Source of the DNA: DATJPR01 sp963752915
GTDB taxonomy: Bacteria; Bacteroidota; Ignavibacteria; UBA10030; UBA6906
DNA: 64,000 nt
Direction of reading: 5' to 3'
Assembly: GCA_963752915.1 (NCBI GenBank)
Contig: CAVVZZ010000002.1
Coordinates: 496,001-560,000, forward strand
A program made the translations under genes and the position numbers. Below the pieces are notes generated by a model, which worked only from the letters and a program-made list of their open reading frames with translations, did no database searches and was not told the origin of the DNA. Every line of letters begins with the position of its first letter. The stretch's first letter is position 1. This document shows, one piece after another, positions 31,559-43,038 of the stretch.

Positions 31559-32331
31559 AAACCGCTCGTTGCGCTTTTCTCACTCTCGTCCTTGTTCTTG
31601 AGGGACCAATCGGGATCGCCCAGACAGGCATGGATATCGCCCATCGGTCGGGGCCGTCCGTTTCCTGGGGAATCGGCAACTATGCGATCAACGATCGGTA
31701 CATATCGTCGCAGCGCTATGACGGCACAATATTCTTCGCGCAGTTCAACTGGTCCGATGTTGTCGGGTCCAGGATCTATGATATAAGCCTTTCGAATTAC
31801 CACAGCAGGTCGATTCGCAACTACACGGTCCCTGCATCAGTCTCGGAACCGCGGTTTTCGATCGGCATACGGTATGCTGTTACCGGTTTCGAACTCTTTG
31901 GAATGCCTTCCGTCGCCTTCCTTGGCCCGTCCATCGAAATGCTGATCCATCACCGGAGCGACGACATCGCGGCAACGGGCAATGGCGCCTATCCGGTTAC
32001 AACAGTTGCCTTTCTCGGTTCTGTGCGACTGAATGCGTCTGTGGATATATCACCGACCCCGGACATCCTTGCATGCGTCGGTCTTCGGGTGAATGCCTTC
32101 TCTCTCGCCGGCCGGAACAACTCCTCATCGAGCCTCGGAACCAACGGATTCTCCCTGATGATGATCCCCGACGCCATCAGGATCGACATGGGAGGGACGC
32201 TTTCCTACAATCTCATCGCCGGGATTGTCGTCGAGCTCGGATATCGGTTTGATCTTACCCGCATCGCTCTCCCGTTTGAATTGCTCGAAGCTTCCAGCAG
32301 CGGCATTGTGACCGTGGCATACTCATTCTGA
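31555..32331 (+). CDS. Putative outer-membrane beta-barrel protein
   Basis: A 258-residue exported protein. A signal peptide ends near G-I-A-Q. The mature part alternates polar and hydrophobic residues in short strands with Gly/Asn/Ser turns, and the last residue is Phe (V-A-Y-S-F), as in many outer-membrane barrels. I do not recognise a named family. It is coupled to the upstream phosphoesterase by a 4-bp overlap and precedes an S41 peptidase lipoprotein by 5 bp. Confidence 0.7.
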   Translation: MKTARCAFLTLVLVLEGPIGIAQTGMDIAHRSGPSVSWGIGNYAINDRYISSQRYDGTIFFAQFNWSDVVGSRIYDISLSNYHSRSIRNYTVPASVSEPRFSIGIRYAVTGFELFGMPSVAFLGPSIEMLIHHRSDDIAATGNGAYPVTTVAFLGSVRLNASVDISPTPDILACVGLRVNAFSLAGRNNSSSSLGTNGFSLMMIPDAIRIDMGGTLSYNLIAGIVVELGYRFDLTRIALPFELLEASSSGIVTVAYSF

Positions 32332-32336
32332 CAACC

Positions 32337-33335
32337 GTGAAGATCTTGATCGTCATTCTCGCTGTCGGTGTGTCGTCGCTCCTCCCCGGGTGCGTTGACT
32401 CGTTTGTCGGCGCTCCTGACGATGTCTTGAATGGGTTGGACATCGAACGCGCGTGGCGCATCGTCCATGACGTGTACCCGTATTTTGCCTTCAAGCGGAT
32501 CAACTGGGACAGCCTGCACTCCGTGTATCAGCAACGCGCCGCCGCGGCGCGGGGAGACGAGATGTATCAGGTGCTCTTCGACCTGCTCGCTGAGCTGAAG
32601 GACGGTCATGTACAACTCAAAATCCCTTCCGGTTCAGGGATCAGGACATACATCACGCCCCGGGAGCACCGGGATGAAGATGCGTTTCGTCCGCAGCTAA
32701 TCTGGCGGATCGCAGGAACGGAGATGCATGTGTCAAGCGACAATGCGATGGAATATTGTGTGATGCAAGGAAATGTCGGGTACATCAGGCTGTCGACATT
32801 CGCGACAGGATCCTGGGTTGGGGAGTTTGACGGAGCTCTCGACGCTGTACGCGCCACCAGGGGACTGATTCTCGATCTAAGGCACAATGGTGGCGGCAGT
32901 GACCTTACAGGATTTTCCATTATCCGAAGGTTCATCACTTCTCCCCTTCTCTTGTTTTCGACGTATTACAGGGGAGTCAGGCAACAAGGGCCCCCGCTCG
33001 CCCCCGGCGGATCCTACCAGTACACGAATCCTGTCATTGTTCTGATTAACGGCAAGTGCTTCAGCGCGACGGAGGATATCGCTGAAGCGATGACCAACAT
33101 TCCGACATTCACGCTCGTCGGCGACACCACTGCCGGAGCATCCGGTGCACCGCTCGACTTCACACTGCCGAGCGGGAGAAAGATCTCGGTATCGACAATT
33201 GATTTCAGGCGCTATGACGATCAACCGATCGAATGGAACGGCGTCCCGCCGGATATTCGAGTTGTGGAAACTTCTCATGATGTCCTTGACGGTGTCGATA
33301 ACCAGCTTCAGGCGGCGTTGGCAATCCTCCGCTGA
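32337..33335 (+). CDS. S41 family peptidase, lipoprotein
   Basis: A 332-residue C-terminal-processing-type serine peptidase. A GTG start (32337) leads into a signal with lipobox L-P-G-C (Cys19), so it is probably envelope-anchored. The peptidase core has G-Y-I-R-L-S-T-F, L-I-L-D-L-R-H-N-G-G-G, and the nucleophile Ser in N-G-K-C-F-S-A-T-E-D. No clear PDZ domain is visible, so it is a short, tricorn-like S41 form. It follows the barrel protein by 5 bp. Confidence 0.88.
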   Translation: MKILIVILAVGVSSLLPGCVDSFVGAPDDVLNGLDIERAWRIVHDVYPYFAFKRINWDSLHSVYQQRAAAARGDEMYQVLFDLLAELKDGHVQLKIPSGSGIRTYITPREHRDEDAFRPQLIWRIAGTEMHVSSDNAMEYCVMQGNVGYIRLSTFATGSWVGEFDGALDAVRATRGLILDLRHNGGGSDLTGFSIIRRFITSPLLLFSTYYRGVRQQGPPLAPGGSYQYTNPVIVLINGKCFSATEDIAEAMTNIPTFTLVGDTTAGASGAPLDFTLPSGRKISVSTIDFRRYDDQPIEWNGVPPDIRVVETSHDVLDGVDNQLQAALAILR

Positions 33336-33428
33336 GAGGAGGTTTGCTTTCTTCCTTCCGTTTTCCTATCAATCCCTCTCCTTCTTCTTTAGACCTTCTG
33401 AATTGTCATTCACAGCGCCGAGGCCGCA

Positions 33429-34856
33429 ATGAGGACATTCCGTTCCGTGTTGTTCAATGCGTTACTTGCCGCGCTCCTTTCCCTGCTCCCGGGATTTGCA
33501 CTCAACGGAGCCGCTACCGACACACGGATGGGTCACGCATTCAGGGAAGCCGAAAAGAACGGGTGGATCACCGTTCACCTTCAGGGGACATCCGCGGAGA
33601 TCGGATATCAGCACGGTTCTCTTCTTGCGAGAGAAATCGAGGACGCCAGGAAGATTGCGGAGCTGGAGCTTTCTCACGATACGAAGAGAGATTGGAAGTT
33701 CTTCCGCGACGAGGCGAAAACGATGATGTGGCCGCATATCGAAGAGGAATATCGGGAAGAACTCCAGGGGATTGCGGATGGTCTCAAGAGCAAAGATTCG
33801 AAGCTCGACTTGTGGGACGTAGTTGCATTGAATGGTTGGGAGGAGTGGGAATACTACACGCACTCCGTCGATGAGCTCGCTGAGGCAAAAGCAACGGTCA
33901 CCCCTTCTGTCCCTGAACATTGCAGCGCATTCGTCGCAACGGGGAGTTACACCGTGGACGGAAAGCCGGTCGTGGCACATAACAATTGGACGAACTACAT
34001 GGACGGAGAACGGTGGCGGGTCGTGTTTGACATCTCACCCGCTCACGGCTACCGGATTGTGATGGATGGGTTCCCGGGCATCATTGCGAGCGACGACGAT
34101 TTTGGCATCAACACTGCGGGAATGGTGATCACGGAGACGACGATCGGCGGGTTTCGGGGATATGATACCACCGGGATCCCCGAGTTTGTCCGCGCGCGAA
34201 AGGCGATGCAGTATGCGTCGTCGATCGATGACTTCGCACGGATCATGAAGGAAGGAAACAATGGCGGGTACGCCAATGACTGGCTGGTCGCGGACATGAA
34301 GACCGGCGAAATTGCGAGCCTTGAACTCGGCCTGAAGAACGTCACCCTGGATCGCACGCGGGATGGCTATTTCGTGGGAGCGAACTTCCCCATCAATCCG
34401 AACCTGGTGAAAGAAGAAACCACGTTCGACCCCTCCGATTCGTCGCTCAGCGCCAACGCGCGGAGAGTCCGGTGGAACCAGTTGATGGCGGAGAACAAGG
34501 GGAAGATTGACGTGGCGTCGGCGAAAACATTCCTAGCGGATCATTTCGATGTCGTGTCGAAGACCAATGTCCCGAGCGAGCGAACCTTGTGCGGACACGT
34601 CGAGAATTCCCCGAGAGGAATGGGGACGTGGCAGCAGCCGTTTGCGCCGGCCGGCGCCGTGCAGAACAAGGTCACCGACGCATCGCTCGCTGCACGGATG
34701 CTGTTTGAAGGCTGCCTGGGTCACGCCTGCGGCACGGATTTCAAAGCCGGAACGCTTCTCCAATCGCATCCCGAATTCAACTGGCAGAAGGAGTACCTAG
34801 GAGACATGCTTTCAAGGCCGTGGACAGTGCTTGGGGGAAAGGGAGCGGCTGAGTGA
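33429..34856 (+). CDS. C45-type Ntn hydrolase / phospholipase B-like protein
   Basis: A 475-residue exported protein with a signal peptide (M-R-T-F-R-S...G-F-A-L-N-G). The core fits the C45/phospholipase B-like family of self-cleaving N-terminal-nucleophile hydrolases: G-Y-Q-H-G-S-L-L-A, then E-H-C-S-A-F-V-A-T-G with the expected nucleophile Cys165, then H-N-N-W and the glycine-rich D-D-F-G-I-N-T-A-G-M. If it follows the family, the chain is cut just before Cys165. Family members hydrolyse amide or ester bonds; the substrate here cannot be read. It lies 93 bp downstream of the S41 gene. Confidence 0.78.
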   Translation: MRTFRSVLFNALLAALLSLLPGFALNGAATDTRMGHAFREAEKNGWITVHLQGTSAEIGYQHGSLLAREIEDARKIAELELSHDTKRDWKFFRDEAKTMMWPHIEEEYREELQGIADGLKSKDSKLDLWDVVALNGWEEWEYYTHSVDELAEAKATVTPSVPEHCSAFVATGSYTVDGKPVVAHNNWTNYMDGERWRVVFDISPAHGYRIVMDGFPGIIASDDDFGINTAGMVITETTIGGFRGYDTTGIPEFVRARKAMQYASSIDDFARIMKEGNNGGYANDWLVADMKTGEIASLELGLKNVTLDRTRDGYFVGANFPINPNLVKEETTFDPSDSSLSANARRVRWNQLMAENKGKIDVASAKTFLADHFDVVSKTNVPSERTLCGHVENSPRGMGTWQQPFAPAGAVQNKVTDASLAARMLFEGCLGHACGTDFKAGTLLQSHPEFNWQKEYLGDMLSRPWTVLGGKGAAE

Positions 34857-34913
34857 AAAGCCGGATTAGATCCATTTAGACAATTATCGGCTAATATTTT
34901 ATATTCGCAACAC

Positions 34914-34942
34914 TTGACTAATTATCTCGAAAGGACTATATT
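34914..34942 (+). promoter_or_regulatory. Sigma70-type promoter
   Basis: TTGACT (34914-34919), 17-base spacer, TATATT (34937-34942). It is followed by an AAGGAGGT Shine-Dalgarno just before ATG 35012, which suggests strong expression of the barrel protein. Confidence 0.75.
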
Positions 34943-35011
34943 GCCCCTAAACCTAACCAAACAAGTCATCTTTCGTTTTACTCGAACATTCCACCGCCAA
35001 GGAGGTGCTGT

Positions 35012-35683
35012 ATGAGAAGCCTGAAATTCTGGCAATGGATAGCGATGGCCGCGGCGATGTTCCTGCTTCCAAGAGGGGTTTCAGCCGCCGACTTTTCCGC
35101 CGGCCTGGGAATCGGCTACGCCAAGAATTTCGCCGTGCGTGGAGAGGGGCTCGTGACGAACTTCGCCCAAGACTTCCCGTTCGGACTGGGGTTCGCGATC
35201 ACTTACACCGGGGTCGACCCCGGCGATCCCTGGGGTGCCCGCCGGATATTTATCGCTAATGCGCATAATGGTACGCCGATGACCCATGGCGAAACGTGGG
35301 ACTTTCGAATGGACTTCGAGTACAAGCTCGACATCAAGGGGCCACATGCAACGTTCCTCTATGCCGGCGTGAGGAATTCGTTCTTCGACGGCACGTACCG
35401 GTATGTCGGCGCTAACGAGGAGTTCGACATCACCAGCGATCAATGGGGGATTGGGATCGGCGCCAAGGGGATGTTCTCAATCAGTTCGCGGGTCGACCTC
35501 GCCCTGACGGTCGGTGTAGATTCCTATTTCAACGGCGCCATCCACGGGCATGACACGACGTACAATCCGAACAACGATAATGTCAACCCGCACGAAAACT
35601 TCACCTATGAGGATGCTGCCGGTGTCGTCAATGTCCCGAGACTCGTCCCGGTCCTCATGATCGGGCTGAGTTATAATATTTGA
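35012..35683 (+). CDS. Outer-membrane beta-barrel protein
   Basis: A 223-residue exported protein with a signal peptide ending at V-S-A-A. The mature part shows amphipathic strands (F-S-A-G-L-G-I-G-Y-A; F-G-L-G-F-A-I-T-Y-T; W-G-I-G-I-G-A-K-G-M-F) and ends L-M-I-G-L-S-Y-N-I, typical of small outer-membrane barrels. The family is not recognised. A near-consensus promoter and an excellent ribosome site precede it. Its 3' end overlaps the convergent gene by 29 bp. Confidence 0.8.
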   Translation: MRSLKFWQWIAMAAAMFLLPRGVSAADFSAGLGIGYAKNFAVRGEGLVTNFAQDFPFGLGFAITYTGVDPGDPWGARRIFIANAHNGTPMTHGETWDFRMDFEYKLDIKGPHATFLYAGVRNSFFDGTYRYVGANEEFDITSDQWGIGIGAKGMFSISSRVDLALTVGVDSYFNGAIHGHDTTYNPNNDNVNPHENFTYEDAAGVVNVPRLVPVLMIGLSYNI

Positions 35684-36140
35684 ACCGATCGAGCAACAGT
35701 CCTTTGAGAGCAACAAAGTCCGGTACGATCATGGTCACGCAACCGATAACCCAACCGGGGAGCGCCTCCATCGGCATCGACGTGACCATGAACACCGGCT
35801 TTCCAAAGTACTTCGCAAGCGTCAACTCTCCTTTTGTCCCCGCTCCTCGCTGAGCAGACTCATCCCAGAAACACACCACAACATCGGAACGCAGTGCAAT
35901 CTCACTGCTGTCCAGCTCGACGAGTTCTTCAGCTATCTTGCGGTACCGCTCGAAATCCTGACTCTTCAACGCCCTGAACTGTACGCCGTTGTGCCTGGTC
36001 GTGAACAGTCGGTCACTTTCAACATTTGGATTGAATACCGTCCCGCCAAGTTCTCGCTCAATCCACTCCTGCATCGTTGTTCTCCAATCCCTTCCCTCAT
36101 CATCGGAGTATTCCATTCCACCCGAAAGATAGAATTTCAT
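35655..36140 (-). CDS. Nucleoside 2-deoxyribosyltransferase-like protein
   Basis: A 161-residue protein opening M-K-F-Y-L-S-G-G-M-E-Y and containing S-D-V-V-V-C-F-W-D-E-S-A...G-T-K-G-E-L-T-L-A-K-Y-F-G-K-P-V-F. This fits the nucleoside 2-deoxyribosyltransferase-like (Rossmann, TIR-related) superfamily, members of which cleave or transfer N-glycosidic bonds. The invariant residues are not certain enough to claim the reaction. It overlaps the convergent barrel gene by 29 bp, and the next gene in the same direction is unrelated. Confidence 0.65.
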   Translation of the reverse strand: MKFYLSGGMEYSDDEGRDWRTTMQEWIERELGGTVFNPNVESDRLFTTRHNGVQFRALKSQDFERYRKIAEELVELDSSEIALRSDVVVCFWDESAQRGAGTKGELTLAKYFGKPVFMVTSMPMEALPGWVIGCVTMIVPDFVALKGLLLDRFKYYNSARS

Positions 36141-36271
36141 AGTTCCATCCTGAATTGGTACAACGCTGTTTACATAAGCAGAACACCTGCCTGATCTGAC
36201 ATACGCTCCGCGCCTCCAACTACGGAAGCGTTACCCATGTCAGTGTCCATCAGGAAGGCGGTGCGCAGCTC

Positions 36272-37363
36272 TTACGGCTTGACTTCGACAAGCACGTCGA
36301 TCGGAAGCATGTCTCCCACACGCTTGTCGGCCCACGAGCCCTCGACGGAGATGGCGAGAGGGGTAATCAGCACACCCGAAGAATCAATAAGCACCCGTTG
36401 TCCGACCCGGTGAAGGAGATTCGGGGGAAGTGTGCTCTCGACATATTCCACGCGCAACCACCGTGGAGGGACCCATTCGACGAACGGCGATCGCAAATAC
36501 TGGGAAGTCTCAATGTCTTCTTCGGGAAGCGGCTTCGCGAACCCCATCGTCAGTGTTCCCGATTTTACCGTGAACCCTTCTTCCCTCGTGCGATGCGTGA
36601 CAATCGCCTTCAGAAAATGCTCAAGGGATCCCCGGTAGACCTCCTTTCGATGGGAGACCCACGTCGACCGCAACCTGTTGTCAGAAATCTTCGGTTCCGC
36701 AAAGAACGGATATACAACACAGCGACCGCTGTCGACGTCGATCCCCCATCGAAACAGCATGAGCGCGACGGAGACGGTATACCCCAGATAGGGATTCTCG
36801 AACCGGACCAGGCTGTCCGTCCACGCAATGAGGGATGTTCCCTCCACCCGGAAATTGAGCACCTCCGGGTTGAGAATCCGGCAATCACGGGGATTGCCAT
36901 CCCCAAAGAACGCGTCCGTAAATCGTGTGAGAGATTTCCTCCATTCCTTTGGTGCTTCTGCTTCAACCTGGACTTCGCCGGCGCTGAGAATCCGCGACGT
37001 CATGCGGACTCGGATCCGGACGGTGTCTCCGCTTCGCACCAGAATGGGAATGATCTTCCGGTTGTAGCCGACAAGTGATACGACAAGGTTGTACAGCCCG
37101 GGGGAGACCCCGTGGAGCCCAAAGGTTCCTCCGACGGACGAGCTGCTGCCGATGGTCGTTTGTCCGAGGAAGACGTTCGCGAATTCGAGCGAGCTCCCAG
37201 TAATCGAATCTATCACCGTACCTGTGATGGAGCCCGCAGTGTTGCTCTGTCCAAGAACACATTCACCATGCAGAGCTGCGATGATGAGACTTGCCGCAAG
37301 GAGGCACCGGGAAGATCGATTCTTCGCGTGCAAAGGCATCATGGGGGCCGACGTTCGACACAA
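36272..37363 (-). CDS. CarboxypepD_reg-like exported protein
   Basis: A 363-residue exported protein. After the signal peptide (about residue 39) comes a carboxypeptidase regulatory-like beta-sandwich (S-I-T-G-T-V-I-D-S-I-T-G-S-S-L-E-F-A-N-V), the domain found at the N-terminus of many Bacteroidota outer-membrane and TonB-dependent proteins. The remaining 230 residues are not recognised, and no TonB-dependent barrel follows. Start choice among M1, M8 and M9 is open. The promoter at 37426-37454 (TTGACC-17-TATGTT) places the start point near 37419. Confidence 0.75.
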   Translation of the reverse strand: MCRTSAPMMPLHAKNRSSRCLLAASLIIAALHGECVLGQSNTAGSITGTVIDSITGSSLEFANVFLGQTTIGSSSSVGGTFGLHGVSPGLYNLVVSLVGYNRKIIPILVRSGDTVRIRVRMTSRILSAGEVQVEAEAPKEWRKSLTRFTDAFFGDGNPRDCRILNPEVLNFRVEGTSLIAWTDSLVRFENPYLGYTVSVALMLFRWGIDVDSGRCVVYPFFAEPKISDNRLRSTWVSHRKEVYRGSLEHFLKAIVTHRTREEGFTVKSGTLTMGFAKPLPEEDIETSQYLRSPFVEWVPPRWLRVEYVESTLPPNLLHRVGQRVLIDSSGVLITPLAISVEGSWADKRVGDMLPIDVLVEVKP

Positions 37364-37425
37364 AAACGACGCACACTACAGTCGTGATCGCAGAAAAGAG
37401 AGGGGACCCGGAAGCGACCTCTAAG

Positions 37426-37454
37426 AACATACTATTTCAAAGCGAGAGGGTCAA
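37426..37454 (-). promoter_or_regulatory. Sigma70-type promoter
   Basis: Read on the minus strand: TTGACC (37449-37454), 17-base spacer, TATGTT (37426-37431), about 65 bases upstream of the CarboxypepD_reg gene start. Confidence 0.6.
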
Positions 37455-37483
37455 GAGGAGGTACACGCCGAAGGACACACCGC

Positions 37484-38131
37484 CTACGCCTCGCGCACCG
37501 CAGACACGTACGCCGCGAGACGCGATTCATCGAGGACTCTGTTCACTCTGACACCGCTGCATACGTCGACGCCGAATGGCCGGACCGTGCGGATTGCTTC
37601 AGCGACATTCTCGGGCTTCAGACCTCCCGCCAGGAACACCGGGACCGGCGAGCGTTCAACGATCGTCCTGCTGATGCTCCAGTCGTGGACTCGGCCTGTT
37701 CCGCCGAGTTCCTTCACCGGGGCTGACGGGTTTCCCGAATCCAGAAGAAGAGCGTCGACCAGCGGTGCGACACGGATCGCTTCCGTCACGGCATCCGGTC
37801 CCGCCACATGGATCACCTTCACAAGGGCAACACCCGGCAAGGCAGTGCGAATCGCCTCGAGGGAGGCAGGGGCAATGGTGTCCACAATCTGGAGCGTGCT
37901 AACGGCAAACTTGCGCTGTTGGGCGATGATAGTTTCGGCGTCCTGGGCAGAAGTCAACAAAAACGTCGCGATCCCCGGAGGAATGGACGGGACGATCTGC
38001 GCGATGCGATCGTCCGGAATCACTCCCGGTCCACTCGGCATCGCGGAGACAAATCCAACGGCATTCGCTCCAAAACGGATCGCCAGAGCCGCCTCTTCAA
38101 CTGAGGCAATGCAACAGATCTTAATTCGCAT
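37484..38131 (-). CDS. trpF: Divergent phosphoribosylanthranilate isomerase (TrpF-like)
   Basis: A protein of about 215 residues from M-R-I-K-I-C-C (ATG 38131; 4 codons upstream is an alternative). TrpF isomerises phosphoribosylanthranilate in tryptophan synthesis. The catalytic Cys is in K-I-C, and the strand L-L-L-D-S-G supplies the expected acidic residue. Two family signatures are altered: K-I-C-G-I-T is K-I-C-C-I-A, and the usual S-x-R is S-G-P-G-V. No other trp gene is near. It may be a true TrpF or a relative with another substrate. Confidence 0.7.
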   Translation of the reverse strand: MRIKICCIASVEEAALAIRFGANAVGFVSAMPSGPGVIPDDRIAQIVPSIPPGIATFLLTSAQDAETIIAQQRKFAVSTLQIVDTIAPASLEAIRTALPGVALVKVIHVAGPDAVTEAIRVAPLVDALLLDSGNPSAPVKELGGTGRVHDWSISRTIVERSPVPVFLAGGLKPENVAEAIRTVRPFGVDVCSGVRVNRVLDESRLAAYVSAVREA

Positions 38132-38215
38132 GAGTTTGGACATCGGCGCGGGACGAATGAATGGGCTCGGGGACTGGGAGACTCTGAGACTCACAGCGCT
38201 CTTCTTGCCGAGCTT

Positions 38216-38868
38216 CTATCCGATTGCGTACACATTGATGCCCGGCAGGAACACCGCATAGCACGCCCACATAAAAACGCCGATGGTCAAGGGGATGGTG
38301 AGGTTGTCGTCGATTGGGACCGGGGACGCTTCGACAACCGCACCGAGCAACGCCGCTCCCAGACCGATGGCGTATTCCGCGGGGACATAGGAGATCTTCG
38401 GTGAGAGGAGTACCACGATGGCGGCACTCACGAAAAATGCGGTGCTTCCCTCGACGCTCTTGGCAAGGAACCGGTGACGTCCGATGCGCCGACCGATAAG
38501 CGCCGCTGCGGAGTCCGACACGATGAGAATCGCGAAGGCCGTCACCACGATGATTTTCGGAAAGAGCAAAACGCAGAGTGATGCGGAAAGCAGGACGTAC
38601 GTGGCACCGTTCAGGCGGCGTCCATGGTCATTCTTCTCATGGTTGCGGAGCAGGAAGCCGAGATAGCGCTCGTAGACCCTCCCGGTCGGTTCGTGGTACA
38701 GGCGGAGGATATCGGACAACCCGAACGCGAGGGTGATGGGGACAAGAATTGCCAGCGCCACCGATTTCTCGAGGAAGAAATAGACGATCGGGATCGCAAG
38801 CGAACTCAGATGAATCGCCTTGCGCATCACCTCAACGCCGTAGCTCTCTTCAACGCTCGGGAGAACGT

Positions 38869-38872
<4 letters not shown>
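38216..38872 (-). CDS. Dolichol/polyprenol kinase-like membrane protein (CDP-archaeol/SEC59 family)
   Basis: A 218-residue membrane protein with about six hydrophobic helices. The family motif is D-S-A-A-A-L-I-G-R-R-I-G-R-H, followed by K-S-V-E-G-S-T-A-F-F, matching the diacylglycerol/polyprenol kinase and phosphatidate cytidylyltransferase-like family. It likely uses a nucleotide to phosphorylate a lipid alcohol such as undecaprenol or phytol. It overlaps the ftsH stop by 4 bp (ATGA), so it is part of the tilS-hpt-ftsH operon. Confidence 0.8.
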
Positions 38873-40961
<2,089 letters not shown>

Positions 40962-40965
<4 letters not shown>

Positions 40966-41519
40966 GCTCCGGCTTTCACATTCCGAAGCCGGTAGATCGC
41001 TTTAAGATTCCGTTCGCGCTGGGCGTAGTCGAGCCCATAGCCAATGACAAAGTCCCGCGGGATTTCAAATCCAACATAGTCAAGATGGATGTCCGACTTT
41101 ACCGCCACTTTCTTGTATAATAGTGTAACAATCCGAAAAGAGGACGGGTTCTGCCGAAGAATCAGCGACTTGATGTACTCCATGGAAAGACCGGAATCCA
41201 CAATGTCCTCCACAATTACGATATCCCTTCCGGTAACCTGGCAATTCAGGTCCTTTAAGAGCCTCACGTCTCCCGAGCTGATTTTGGAGTCCCCATAGCT
41301 CGAAAGCTTGAAGAAATCGACCTCGCAGTCCACGGTGATTTCACGGATCAGGTCGGCAAAGAAGATAAAGGACCCGTTGAGGACGCCGATGAAAACGGGG
41401 GTCTTCCCCTTGTAGTCGCGATTGATCTTGCGGGCAAGTGCCTTGATCCGCGTCTTGATCCGCCGTTCACTGAGCATTTCAACAAACATTTCACCATTGA
41501 CTTTGATCGATCGCGGCAT
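40962..41519 (-). CDS. hpt: Hypoxanthine phosphoribosyltransferase
   Basis: Salvages hypoxanthine (and possibly guanine) to nucleotides using PRPP. A 185-residue protein with the PRPP-binding motif V-I-V-E-D-I-V-D-S-G-L-S (about 101-112), the N-terminal G-V-L-N-G-S-F-I-F-F, and the base-binding F-V-I-G-Y-G-L-D-Y near the C-terminus. Length matches. It overlaps tilS by 29 bp and ftsH by 4 bp, in the tilS-hpt-ftsH order widely seen in bacteria. Confidence 0.95.
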
Positions 41520-42918
41520 CGGTCCTCTCTATGTCTCTGAGTTCGAACGCAAGTTTCCCCGTTCGGCGCGTGCTTTCCGTGAGTTTGAATCGGTCGTCCA
41601 GCCTCTTCCCGCACAACCACACGACGTCGCCCCCTGCTGTTGTCAGCACGGGAAAGTGACGTTTGGAATATCGCGGGACACGCGCATCGATAAGAAAGTC
41701 GCTGACCTTCTTTCGACCCCCGAGCCCGAGGGGAACGAACCAGTCCCCGTCTTTCCACGTCCGCAGGATCAACCTCTCGCCCCCGAGTCTGTCGATATCG
41801 ACGTACTCCACGCTTCCCGGTTTTTTCTCGCGTATGGTCCCGTCATCGAGAAGCTCCGAGGTGAACCGGAAGCGCCCGAGTTCATACTCCATTCCCAGTT
41901 CGACGGGAAGAGAGAATTCGGGAAGCTCGACTTCCTTCCTGAGCACGATCCGTTCCCGATCGCGGTGCGCATGCCACCCCTCGCGCAGGGTTACCCAGGA
42001 GCCTGTGCCGGAGGTGCAAAGCCGGAGGAGGGAGCCGATGGTTGTCTGATCCGCGTCCTCCCCTACCGTTTCGTGATGCGCCCGCATCAGAACATACTGT
42101 TGCAGGAGAACGGGGAGACGTTCGAGATCGGCGATCGACAGGCGGACCTCTCCGGGTGTTCGTTCCGCTGCGAAGCGATGGAGAATCTCTTCCGACGTTT
42201 GCCGCAGATACGCGTCGAGATCACGAAACAGCTCCGACGATCGCACCATCGTCTCGACGACGGCCGGGTTAATGCTCGTCTTCACCCGCGGGACGATGTG
42301 ATGACGGATGACGTTCCGGGCGTAGTGATCGGTGTCGTTCGACGAATCAACTCGAAACTGCAGCTCGCGCGAGGTCGCATATGCTTCAATTTCGGCACGC
42401 GTAGCGAACAGCAGCGGGCGGATGATTTCCTGCCGGATAAATGGAATCCCGCTCAGTCCCCGGAGCCCCGCTCCCTTGAAAAGATGGAGCAGAATTGTCT
42501 CCACATTGTCGTCTGCGTTATGCGCTGTGGCGATGACGTCGAACGAAAGCGATTCCCGCAGTCGCTGAAAGAACCCGTAGCGCAAATCCCGGGCCGTTTC
42601 CTGGATTCCTCGTTTTTCCTGGCCGGCTCGTTCTGCCGTGTCTGCCCGCTCAACATAGACCTCGCACGCATAGCGGGCCGCCAATTCCTTTACAAACTGT
42701 TCGTCGCCGTCGGATTCTGTCCCGCGAAGCCTATGATTGAAATGCGCGACCACGAGGCGGATGTCGAGCATCCGGCGCTCCTCGGCGAGGAGGTCGAGCA
42801 GGACGGCCGAATCGACGCCGCCGCTGACAGCCACAATGACGCCGCTCCCGTTTGAGATCAGGTTCCTGCGGCGGCAGAATTCATGGAACTGCGAATGTAA
42901 CGGTCGTAATACTGTCAC
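41491..42918 (-). CDS. tilS: tRNA(Ile)-lysidine synthase
   Basis: Converts the wobble cytidine of tRNA-Ile(CAU) to lysidine so that it reads AUA. The 475-residue protein carries the PP-loop S-G-G-V-D-S at 32-37, then H-F-N-H-R-L-R-G, A-T-A-H-N-A-D-D-N-V-E-T and G-L-S-G-I, followed by the C-terminal TilS domain. It is intact. A CAU-anticodon tRNA lies about 120 bp upstream on the same strand, which may or may not be its substrate. Confidence 0.94.
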   Translation of the reverse strand: MTVLRPLHSQFHEFCRRRNLISNGSGVIVAVSGGVDSAVLLDLLAEERRMLDIRLVVAHFNHRLRGTESDGDEQFVKELAARYACEVYVERADTAERAGQEKRGIQETARDLRYGFFQRLRESLSFDVIATAHNADDNVETILLHLFKGAGLRGLSGIPFIRQEIIRPLLFATRAEIEAYATSRELQFRVDSSNDTDHYARNVIRHHIVPRVKTSINPAVVETMVRSSELFRDLDAYLRQTSEEILHRFAAERTPGEVRLSIADLERLPVLLQQYVLMRAHHETVGEDADQTTIGSLLRLCTSGTGSWVTLREGWHAHRDRERIVLRKEVELPEFSLPVELGMEYELGRFRFTSELLDDGTIREKKPGSVEYVDIDRLGGERLILRTWKDGDWFVPLGLGGRKKVSDFLIDARVPRYSKRHFPVLTTAGGDVVWLCGKRLDDRFKLTESTRRTGKLAFELRDIERTDAAIDQSQW

Positions 42919-43038
42919 GTTCGATCCCCTTCTGTGAATGTCGACCGGGTACGATCAATCCCGGAAGTGCGAACGGGGGGACGAACGACTCGACGGGAGG
43001 ATTGGCGACCTGGCCAACGCTGGGGGCTAGCAATATTG

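Noticed and set aside
41422..42855. 477-codon open frame on the plus strand opposite tilS
   Set aside because: Antisense shadow of tilS and hpt, which have clear catalytic motifs.
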